Assembly (NCBI RefSeq): GCF_007747215.1
Contig: NZ_CP036273.1
Span: forward strand, 4,758,322-4,822,321
DNA from: Urbifossiella limnaea
Lineage (GTDB): Bacteria; Planctomycetota; Planctomycetia; Gemmatales; Gemmataceae
Direction of reading: 5' to 3'
Length of the DNA stretch: 64,000 nt
Shown here: piece by piece, positions 37,186-44,335 of the stretch
Numbering within the stretch: position 1 is the first letter of the stretch
Layout of the letters: each line of letters opens with the position of its first letter
The notes under the pieces: generated by a model
What the model saw: the letters and a program-made list of their open reading frames with translations, nothing else
What the model was told of the DNA's origin: nothing
Database searches by the model: none
Position numbers and translations under genes: made by a program

Positions 37186-38649
37186 GCCGTCCGCTGGCAG
37201 GGACTTGGCCAAGCCAGGGAGAGGGCGCGCCCATGCTGTTCGGTGGGGTCTTCGAGCGGTTCCTAGAGGAGAGCCCGCTCAGCGTGATGTCCCGGGCGAC
37301 CATCGAGCACGCCCTCTCGGCCTCGGCCCTCGACGCGCTGTTCGACCGGACCGCCGAGCGCGGGTACACCCGGGAGTTGCTGTTCTCCACGACGGTCGAT
37401 CTGATGACCCTGGTGGTCGGCGGCAAGGCCCTCCACGTCCAGGCCGCCTACCGGCACCTGCGGGACCGCGTCCCGGTCACCCTCAAGTGCGTCTACGACA
37501 AGCTCCGGAACATCGAGACGGGCGTGTCCGCGGGGCTGGTCGCGCACGTGTCGGGCCGGTGCGAGGGGCTGATCACCGCGCTGGGCGGGGGGTGCAAGAG
37601 CCTGCTGCCGGGCTACCGGGTGCGGGTCCTCGACGGCAACCACCTGGCCGCCACCCAGCGGCGGCTGGGCGTCACCCGGGGGCACACCGCCGGCCCCTTG
37701 CCCGGGCAGAGTTTGGTCGTGCTCGACCCGGCCCTGATGCTGGTCACCGACATCGTCCCGTGCGAGGACGCCCACACCCAGGAGCGGGCGCTGATCGACC
37801 AGATTGTGCCGCTGGTGCGGGAGCGGGACGTGTGGGTCGCGGACCGCAACTTCTGCACGGCGGAGTTCCTGTGTGAGGTGGCCGCCCGGCGGGCCTACGT
37901 CGTCATCCGACGCCACGGGAACCTGAGCGTCGAGGCCGAAGCCGGGTACGGGGCCGAGGTCGCGACGGACCGGGGCTGGGTGGGCGAGCGGCGGGTCTGG
38001 GTCTGCTGGGGTGGGGCGCGGTTGGTGCGCCTGCGGCAGGTGCGGGTGCGGCTGCGGGCGCCGACCGCGGACGGGGACGCGGAGGTGGAGATCCTGACCA
38101 ACCTGCCGGCGAAGGTGCCGGCCAAGAAGGTGGCCGAGATCTACCTCAAGCGGTGGAAGATCGAGGGGGCCTTCCACGAGTTGACAGTCGCCTTGAACTG
38201 TGAGGTGAACACCCTGGGGTACCCCAGGGCCGCGCTGTTCGGGTTCTGCGTGGCGGTGGCCGCGTACAACGTGCTGGCCGTACTGAAGGCGGCCCTGCGG
38301 GCGGTGCATGGTGAGAAGAAGGTGCAGGAGGAGGTGTCGGGGTATTACCTGGCGCTGGAGTGGGCGATGGTGTACGCGGGGATGATGATCGCCCTGCCCG
38401 CGTCGGAATGGGAGGCGTTCGGTCCGATGCCCAGCCCGGAGTTGGCCGGCCACCTCCGCGAGTGGGCGGGCAAGGTCGACCTTGGGAGGATCAAGAAAGC
38501 GCCGCCCCGGAAGCCGACGAGGACGGCGACCCGACGGATCAAGGACAAGAGCCCACATGTTTCCACGGCCCGGTTGCTCGACGAGGGGAAGAAGACCCGT
38601 CAGGCGAAAGTCAGCCGGAATCCGTGAGTCTCACACCGTGAATGGCCTG
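37153..38649 (+). mobile_element. IS4-family insertion sequence (second, intact)
   Basis: 1497 bp with inverted repeats CAGGCCATTCACGGTG (37153-37168 and 38634-38649, perfect) and an 11-bp target duplication. One intact transposase gene is present. It is unrelated in its ends to the element at 7374-12587. Its right end falls one base before a TGA that was the native stop of the interrupted gene's reading frame after the duplication. Confidence 0.94.
37233..38627 (+). CDS. IS4-family transposase (DDE)
   Basis: 464 residues. The catalytic regions are RVRVLDGNHLAAT (first Asp), VWVADRNFCTAEF (second Asp) and YLKRWKIEGAFHELT (the Y-R-E region with the final Glu). A basic tail (KAPPRKPTRTATRRIKDK) is typical. 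A purine-rich GGGAGAGGG lies upstream of the ATG. Nothing suggests inactivation. Confidence 0.93.
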   Translation: MLFGGVFERFLEESPLSVMSRATIEHALSASALDALFDRTAERGYTRELLFSTTVDLMTLVVGGKALHVQAAYRHLRDRVPVTLKCVYDKLRNIETGVSAGLVAHVSGRCEGLITALGGGCKSLLPGYRVRVLDGNHLAATQRRLGVTRGHTAGPLPGQSLVVLDPALMLVTDIVPCEDAHTQERALIDQIVPLVRERDVWVADRNFCTAEFLCEVAARRAYVVIRRHGNLSVEAEAGYGAEVATDRGWVGERRVWVCWGGARLVRLRQVRVRLRAPTADGDAEVEILTNLPAKVPAKKVAEIYLKRWKIEGAFHELTVALNCEVNTLGYPRAALFGFCVAVAAYNVLAVLKAALRAVHGEKKVQEEVSGYYLALEWAMVYAGMMIALPASEWEAFGPMPSPELAGHLREWAGKVDLGRIKKAPPRKPTRTATRRIKDKSPHVSTARLLDEGKKTRQAKVSRNP

Positions 38650-38660
38650 GACGCTGGCTC
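38650..38660. repeat. Target-site duplication (right) of second IS4-type element
   Basis: GACGCTGGCTC, followed directly by TGA, the former stop codon of the small membrane protein. Confidence 0.92.
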
Positions 38661-38669
38661 TGAAGCCCG

Positions 38670-38739
38670 GGCGAGCCGGCCGCCGTCAGGCGGTGCGAAA
38701 TGGGTAGGTCACCCGCCGCCTGACAGCGGGCGGCTCGCC
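38670..38739. repeat. REP-like palindrome E (two inverted units)
   Basis: Unit 38670-38695 (hairpin CCGCC-GTCA-GGCGG) and an inverted unit 38710-38739 (CCGCT-GTCA-GGCGG, with one T·G wobble) both carry the GGCGAGC head. The arms are not identical to each other. The inverted unit forms the 3' end of the next minus-strand gene. Confidence 0.88.
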
Positions 38740-39227
38740 TTGTGACTGTGGTCGAACATCAACTCCCACTCGAGCCGCTGAACCCGCCGTGCGGTAGTCT
38801 CTGCATCGATCTCCCAATCACGCACCCGTTCGCACTCGTCCACGAACGCTTCCGGTGTGGTGTAGGCGTACCCTAGCGCCGGGGCATGTTCACGCAGCTG
38901 CTTCACTACCGGGTGCGGGCCTACGCGGCGCCACCAATACTTGCTGTTGACCGCGTCCGGCTCACGCCGGTGCATGACGGCGTGCCAGAAGTCGCGGTCG
39001 GGGTTCCCCTCGTCCGCCTGACAAATCTGGTGGCACTCGTCCAAGAAATCGAAACGCAGCCACAGCCCCGCGGCATAGGCCGGTGGTAGCTCATTCGCAG
39101 CCGTGGCGATGGCGGCGCGACGTGCCTCGTCAGGCGTTCCGGGTCCAAGGTCGGGGAGCCGATCGACGGCCAGGAGCGCGGCCACGGCCGGGCCGTACGC
39201 GGAGGGGTCGAACACGAACGGCGTCAC
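38709..39227 (-). CDS. Hypothetical protein coupled to the DUF1501 gene
   Basis: 172 residues from the GTG at 39227, which overlaps the TGA of the DUF1501 gene (GTGA). It is soluble, acidic and rich in Trp and aromatic residues (GLWLRFDFLDECHQIC, DRDFWHAVMHRREPDAVN). No known motif. The last nine or ten residues (ASRPLSGGG and the stop) are written by REP-like palindrome E, so the original C-terminus may have been replaced. It is the third gene of the DUF1549/DUF1501 operon. Confidence 0.7.
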   Translation of the reverse strand: MTPFVFDPSAYGPAVAALLAVDRLPDLGPGTPDEARRAAIATAANELPPAYAAGLWLRFDFLDECHQICQADEGNPDRDFWHAVMHRREPDAVNSKYWWRRVGPHPVVKQLREHAPALGYAYTTPEAFVDECERVRDWEIDAETTARRVQRLEWELMFDHSHKASRPLSGGG

Positions 39228-40636
39228 GCGACCACCTCGCGCACCACGCGGCCGGCTTGGCCGGTCAGGCGGTCGTCCAGACCGTTGTGGCGGAACGTCA
39301 GTTTGGTGTGATCGAGGCCCATCAGGTGCAGAATCGTCGCGTGAAAGTCGGCTACGTGTGCCCGCCCCTCGACGCCGCGGAGGCCGAACTCGTCGGTCGT
39401 GCCGTGGATCGTGCCGGCTTTTACGCCACCGCCGGCCATTAGCATCGAGAAGCCGAACGGGTTGTGGTCCCGGCCGCTCACGCCCTCGGTCTGCGGGGTG
39501 CGGCCGAACTCGCCGCCCCAGATCACTAACGTGCTGTCCAGCAGGCCGCGCTGCTTCAGGTCCTTGATGAGTGCCGCGCTCGGCTGGTCGGCGCGGCGGC
39601 ACATGCGGCCGTGGTTCCCCTCGATGTCGGCGTGCGAGTCCCACTGGCTGCCGGCCCCGCAGTACACCTGCACGAACCGAACGCCGCGCTCGACCAGCCG
39701 GCGGGCCAGCAGGCAGCGGTGGCCGTACTCGGCGGTCTCGGGGCGGTTCAGGCCGTATGCGTCCTTCGTGCGCTGGTCCTCGCGCGACAGGTCCACCGCC
39801 TCGGGGGCAGTCGCCTGCATCCGGAACGCCAGTTCGTACGCGGACTGGCGGGCGTCGAGCGACGTGTCGCCGGGGCGCTCGCGGCGGTGGATGTCGTTCA
39901 TCTGCGCGATCAGGTCAAGCTTCGCCCGGTGCCGCGCGGCACTGACGCTGTCGGGCGTGGACAGGTTCAGGATGGGGCTGCTGCCGTTGCGGAACTGCGT
40001 CCCCTGGTAGGTGGCGGGGAGGAAGCCGGTGCCCCAGTTGCGTGCGCCGCCGGCGACCTCGTTCGGCGTGTCGGTGAGGACGACGAAGCCGGGGAGGTTC
40101 TGGTTCACGGTGCCGAGTCCGTACACCGCCCAGCTGCCGAGCGCGGGCTTGCCGGCGAGGACGGTCCCGGTGTTCATCTGGCAGACGCTGCCGACGTGGT
40201 TGAGGCCGTCGGCGTAGCAGGCCCGCAGCTGCGCGAAGTCGTCGGCGCAGGTGGCGAGGTTCGGCACCCAGTCGCTGAAGTCCATGCCGCTCTGGCCGTA
40301 CTTGCGGAAGGTGCGCTTGCTGGCGAGGAGGTTGTTGCCGCCCGCCCCCATCGGGGTGATGACGCGGCCGAAGCTCGCCGGCAGCGGCTTGCCGTTCATG
40401 CGCGTCAGTTCAGGCTTCGGGTCGCAGATGTCGATGTGGCTCGGCCCGCCCTCCATGAACAGGAAGATGACCGCCTTCGCCATCGCGGCGAAGTGCGTCG
40501 GCCGCGGCGCGAACGGGGCCGCGACCGACGGCCCGTCGGCCGCCTGGAGGGCGGAGTACGCGAGGGCGCCGAACCCGCCGCCGGCAAGGCGTAGGAAGTC
40601 GCGGCGGTTGCGGAACAGGGGGACGTGCGGAGTCAT
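39224..40636 (-). CDS. DUF1501 protein with Tat signal
   Basis: 470 residues. The N-terminal RNRRDFLRLAGGGFGALAYS is a twin-arginine signal, so folded export is expected. DUF1501 belongs to the alkaline-phosphatase/sulfatase-like superfamily. Recognisable segments are FLFMEGGPSHIDICDPKPEL, HGRMCRRADQPSAALI and VIWGGEFGRTPQTEG. The GRDHNPFGF segment is also typical. In planctomycetes these genes pair with DUF1549/DUF1553 genes, as here. The biochemical role is not established. Confidence 0.9.
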   Translation of the reverse strand: MTPHVPLFRNRRDFLRLAGGGFGALAYSALQAADGPSVAAPFAPRPTHFAAMAKAVIFLFMEGGPSHIDICDPKPELTRMNGKPLPASFGRVITPMGAGGNNLLASKRTFRKYGQSGMDFSDWVPNLATCADDFAQLRACYADGLNHVGSVCQMNTGTVLAGKPALGSWAVYGLGTVNQNLPGFVVLTDTPNEVAGGARNWGTGFLPATYQGTQFRNGSSPILNLSTPDSVSAARHRAKLDLIAQMNDIHRRERPGDTSLDARQSAYELAFRMQATAPEAVDLSREDQRTKDAYGLNRPETAEYGHRCLLARRLVERGVRFVQVYCGAGSQWDSHADIEGNHGRMCRRADQPSAALIKDLKQRGLLDSTLVIWGGEFGRTPQTEGVSGRDHNPFGFSMLMAGGGVKAGTIHGTTDEFGLRGVEGRAHVADFHATILHLMGLDHTKLTFRHNGLDDRLTGQAGRVVREVVA

Positions 40637-40654
40637 GGCGGCTCGCTGGGAGCA

Positions 40655-42766
40655 TCAATCGATGTACAGGAACTCGTTCAGGTTCAGGAGCGCATGACAC
40701 AGGTCTGTCACCGCGTCCGCGCCGCCGTTACGGAGGAACGCCACTAGCGCCGCCTTCTCCTCCGAACTCGGCGGGCGGCCCAACGCCAACTCCACGGCCC
40801 GCGTCACCACCTTGTCGCCGTCATTCCCCACGTCGCGGGTCACGCGCGTGGCGAACGTCTTGGCGTGGCCGAGGATCATCGCGTCGTTCAGGAGCGTCAG
40901 CGCCTGCGGGGCGGTCGTGGTGACGAACCGGCGGCTGCACGCCTCCACGCGCTCCGGGCTGTCGAACAGGCTGAAGAACGGGTAGCGGAGGTTCCGCTTG
41001 ACCCCAACGTACACGCTGCGGCGGTTACGCTCCGCGGGGTCGGCCGACACCTTCCAGCCGCCGGTCTTCACCTCCGCCGGAAGCTCGGGGTACACGCTCG
41101 GCCCGCCGGCCTTCGTGTTCAACACACCGGCTGTCATCAACACCGCGTCGCGGAGCGCCTCGCCGTCGAGACGGCGGCGCGGGTACTGCCACAGTAGGGC
41201 GTTGTCCGGGTCGGCGTCGTTGGCGGCGCCGCGGGCACTCTGGCGGTACACGGCCGACGTGACGATCTGGCGGTGCAGTTTCTTCAGCGACCAGCCGTGC
41301 GAAGTGACGAACTCGCTTGCGAGCCAGTCGAGCAGTTCGGGGTGGCTCGGCCGGTCACCGCCGACGCCGAAGTCGCTGCTGCTCGGGACGATGCCGACGC
41401 CGAAGTGGTGCTGCCAGACGCGGTTCACGATCACGCGGGCGGTCAGCGGGTTCTTCGCGTCGGCGATCCATGATGCAAGCGCCGCGCGCCGGCCGCTCGT
41501 CGTCGCCGTCGGCGTGATGGTCGGGTCCGCGGGCGTGATCGACGCGATGAAGCCGGGTTCGAGATTCTCGCCCTTGCTGCGCCAGTTGCCCCGCTTCAGC
41601 AGGAATGTGGCCGGCGGCGTGGGCCCCGTGTCGGTCATGGCGGGCACGCGCGGCGGGTCGGCGGGCTTGTCCTTCGCCACCGCCGCGAGCTTCGCCGCTA
41701 GCGCGTCCCACTTCTCCTTGTCGGCCCCCTTCATCGTCTTGCCGACATCCTTGCCGTCGGCCGACACCTGCTTCGCGACCATCGCCGCCATCTGCTTCTG
41801 GAGTGGTGTGCGGTTCGCCTCGGGCATGTCCACCAGCGCAAGGAGTTCCGGCGCGAACCGCATCCGCTCGCGCTTCACCATCTTCTCGCGGTACGGCCCC
41901 TCGAGTGCCGCCAACTCGGCCCTGTCGGCGGCGGTCTTCGCCTCCCAGGCGGCGCGCTTCGTGTCGTAGTCCTTCCGCGCGACCGCATCGAGCAGTGGCC
42001 CGTCGACGGGCCAGTAGCCGGCGAAGAAGGCCTGGACGCGGTAATAGTCCTCCTGCGTCACCGGGTCCGTCTTGTGGTCGTGGCACTTCGCGCACCCCAG
42101 CGTCAGTCCGAGGAACGCGCCGGCCGTCGTGTCTGTCAGGTCGTTCAGAATGTCCTGCCGCTTAAGCTCCACGTCGACGGCGTTGTACTCGTACGGGTAG
42201 TGCCGCAAGAACCCGGTAGCGGTAAGGGCGTCGGGGTCGCCGGGAAAGAGTTCGTCGCCGGCGAGTTGTTCGCGCACGAAGCGGTCGAACGGCTTGTCGG
42301 CGTTGAACGAGCGGATGACATAGTCGCGGTAGCGCCAGGCGTTCGGGCGGGCGTCGTCGGCCTTGAACCCGTCGCTCTCCGCGTAGCGTGCGAGGTCCAG
42401 CCAGAAGAGCGCCATCCGCTCGCCGTACCGCGGCGACGCCAGCAGCCGATCGACAAGCTTCTCATACGCGTCGGGGGCCGCGTCGTTCAAGAACGCGGCA
42501 ACTTCCTCAGGCGTCGGCGGCAGGCCGTGCAGGTCGAAGGAGAGCCGGCGGACGAGCGTGCGGCGGTCGGCGGCCGGGGCGAAGGTGAGCCTCTTCGCTT
42601 CGAGGCGGGCGAGGAGAAAGGCATCGACCGGCGTGCGGGTCGTCCCCTTGACCGTCGGGACGCCGGGCCGGAGGACGGGCTTGAACGCCCAGTCGGCGGG
42701 GATGTCGGCGGCAGTGGCGGGGCCGGCGCCGAGCGCGACGACCAAAAGGGAAGCGAACCGTCGCAT
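40655..42766 (-). CDS. DUF1549/DUF1553 exported protein with CxxCH motif
   Basis: 703 residues from the ATG at 42766, which starts a signal peptide (MRRFASLLVVALGAGPATA). DUF1549 (about 25-240; FDLHGLPPTPEEVAAFLND) ends with LGCAKCHDHKTDP, a CxxCH site that could bind haem. The central linker is Lys/Asp-rich (about 270-390), and DUF1553 follows (about 420-690; NRVWQHHFGVGIVPSSSDFG and RRLDGEALRDAVL). It has no PSCyt1 cytochrome domain. It is upstream of the DUF1501 gene with an 18-base gap. These pairs are a planctomycete hallmark of unknown function. Confidence 0.92.
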   Translation of the reverse strand: MRRFASLLVVALGAGPATAADIPADWAFKPVLRPGVPTVKGTTRTPVDAFLLARLEAKRLTFAPAADRRTLVRRLSFDLHGLPPTPEEVAAFLNDAAPDAYEKLVDRLLASPRYGERMALFWLDLARYAESDGFKADDARPNAWRYRDYVIRSFNADKPFDRFVREQLAGDELFPGDPDALTATGFLRHYPYEYNAVDVELKRQDILNDLTDTTAGAFLGLTLGCAKCHDHKTDPVTQEDYYRVQAFFAGYWPVDGPLLDAVARKDYDTKRAAWEAKTAADRAELAALEGPYREKMVKRERMRFAPELLALVDMPEANRTPLQKQMAAMVAKQVSADGKDVGKTMKGADKEKWDALAAKLAAVAKDKPADPPRVPAMTDTGPTPPATFLLKRGNWRSKGENLEPGFIASITPADPTITPTATTSGRRAALASWIADAKNPLTARVIVNRVWQHHFGVGIVPSSSDFGVGGDRPSHPELLDWLASEFVTSHGWSLKKLHRQIVTSAVYRQSARGAANDADPDNALLWQYPRRRLDGEALRDAVLMTAGVLNTKAGGPSVYPELPAEVKTGGWKVSADPAERNRRSVYVGVKRNLRYPFFSLFDSPERVEACSRRFVTTTAPQALTLLNDAMILGHAKTFATRVTRDVGNDGDKVVTRAVELALGRPPSSEEKAALVAFLRNGGADAVTDLCHALLNLNEFLYID

Positions 42767-42867
42767 CGGACGCGGTCCTGGGTGGCGGGAGCGGGGCGGC
42801 CGCTTCTGCCGATTGTACCCGCTCCGACGCGACGAGCAAACCGAAACCGTCGCATGCGGCGACACGC

Positions 42868-43215
42868 CTACCGCCGCATCACCGTGGGCGCGACCGGCCT
42901 GTTGTAGTTCGGGTAGCGCGTGGACGGGAACCGCAGCGGGTTCGGCAGCGCGCTCGGGCCGGGCTGGATCGGATTCATGCTCGGGCGGGTGTAGCCGAAC
43001 AGGTTGTTGAAGGTCTTGATGAACCCGTCGTTCTGCACCTGCCCGGCGGCGGCGTCGCCGGCGAGGTTGATTGTCCCGGCGGCGACGTTGGCGATCGCCC
43101 GGCTCGGGCGGACCACCAACTTGTTCGTGTCAATCGGCACGAACCGACCGTTGTCGGCCGCGATCGGGCCGGCGGCCAGCGCCACCAGCGCGGCGGCGGT
43201 GAACCAGCGCGTCAT
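42868..43215 (-). CDS. Small secreted protein of unknown function
   Basis: 115 residues from the ATG at 43215, which begins a signal peptide (MTRWFTAAALVALAAGPIAA). The mature part has no cysteines and is rich in Asn, Pro and Arg (GYTRPSMNPIQPGPSALPNP). No family was recognised. It is 101 bases upstream of the DUF1549 gene on the same strand but separated by non-coding sequence. Confidence 0.65.
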   Translation of the reverse strand: MTRWFTAAALVALAAGPIAADNGRFVPIDTNKLVVRPSRAIANVAAGTINLAGDAAAGQVQNDGFIKTFNNLFGYTRPSMNPIQPGPSALPNPLRFPSTRYPNYNRPVAPTVMRR

Positions 43216-43329
43216 GTTTTCCCCCTGTGCCGGGCGGCGCCCCCACCCGCGGCCGCGGAGCCGCTGTCCCCCGGGTGTGGTCGCATGAAACAGGCGGGAG
43301 ATACCACGGGTGGCAGAAGTGTCAAGCGA

Positions 43330-43357
43330 AAAAGCCCACCCGTCGTAACGGGTGGGC
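43330..43357 (-). terminator. Rho-independent terminator on the minus strand
   Basis: GCCCACCCGT/ACGGGTGGGC stem with a four-base loop (43334-43357) and AAAAA on the plus strand at 43329-43333, i.e. TTTTT after the hairpin on the minus strand. It ends the coiled-coil gene above it. The stem equals that of the ftsH terminator. Confidence 0.85.
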
Positions 43358-43369
43358 CTCCTGTGGTGG

Positions 43370-44134
43370 TCAATCACCCGTCTTCGGCTCCGGCGGCCGC
43401 GCCGGCCGCGGCTGCGGGCCAGCACCTTCCAGGCGGGCCAACTTCTCGCGGCAGTCCTGCACGGCCCGCTGCAGTTCCCGTAGCGACTCCTCGAAGCTGC
43501 GGTACTGCGCGTCGCGGGCCAGCTTCCGCTCCATGTCGCCGGCCTTGTTCTTCTCGATCTCGCCCTGCACCCGCAGGGCCGCCTCCGTCGACAGCTTCAC
43601 CTCTCCGGAGAGCACCGCGAACCGCTCCCGCAGCACTTCCACTCCCGCCGTGTCACGCTTGAAGGCGTCCACCGACGTATTCAAGTCCTTCTTCAACGAA
43701 TCGACCGCGAGCGTCGCCGCGCTGGTCCGCTCCTTCACCGCCTCGATGTCGCCCTTGTACCCCTCGATGACGCGGATGCGCTCGTACAGCGTCTTCACGC
43801 GCGCATCCACATCCTCTTTTTTTGCGAGCGCGCCACGGGCCTCGCGCTCGCGGTCGAAGTCCTCGCGCTTCACCGCCGCCCCGAGCGCCTCCCGGGTGCG
43901 GGCGACTTCCGCCCGCAACTCGCTGATCGACGACTGGATGCTGTTGAACAGCGTGATCGACACCAGCGCCACGATGCTGAGGATCGTGCCGCCGAAGACT
44001 CGCCAGAAGACCGAAATCTTGTGTTCGTCGCCGCTCCCGGCGGCCGGCGGGGTGGCCCCGGACCTCACGCTCTCGACCAGAACCGGGGTGTCGTCGGTCG
44101 TTTGTTCGTCGTCCTGGAATCGCTTCGGGTTCAC
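43370..44134 (-). CDS. Membrane-anchored coiled-coil protein
   Basis: 254 residues from the GTG at 44134, preceded by GAGGACGG; the longer frame upstream is Pro/Arg-rich and unlikely. The hydrophilic N-terminus is about 45 residues. One transmembrane helix follows (VFWRVFGGTILSIVALVSIT). About 170 residues of long coiled coil come next (SSISELRAEVARTREALGAA to EESLRELQRAVQDCREKLAR). There is a Pro-rich tail. It is probably a structural or scaffold protein; no family was assigned. A terminator follows at once. Confidence 0.75.
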   Translation of the reverse strand: MNPKRFQDDEQTTDDTPVLVESVRSGATPPAAGSGDEHKISVFWRVFGGTILSIVALVSITLFNSIQSSISELRAEVARTREALGAAVKREDFDREREARGALAKKEDVDARVKTLYERIRVIEGYKGDIEAVKERTSAATLAVDSLKKDLNTSVDAFKRDTAGVEVLRERFAVLSGEVKLSTEAALRVQGEIEKNKAGDMERKLARDAQYRSFEESLRELQRAVQDCREKLARLEGAGPQPRPARPPEPKTGD

Positions 44135-44335
44135 GAGGGTCCGTCCTCGGGGGTCGTGCCGGCGGCGGGGGCCGGGGGAACTTGGGTCGCGGCGTATACC
44201 GGCTCCGTTCCTGGGAGGCAAGCTCACCCGGATTGGTCGTCTCGGCAGGCCGCGAACGCTGGTCAGCCGTGGGAACGCGGGGGTGGGGCGGGACTTGCGC
44301 CCGCCGCCCGCGAAGTCACACCCCCACGGTTCGTG

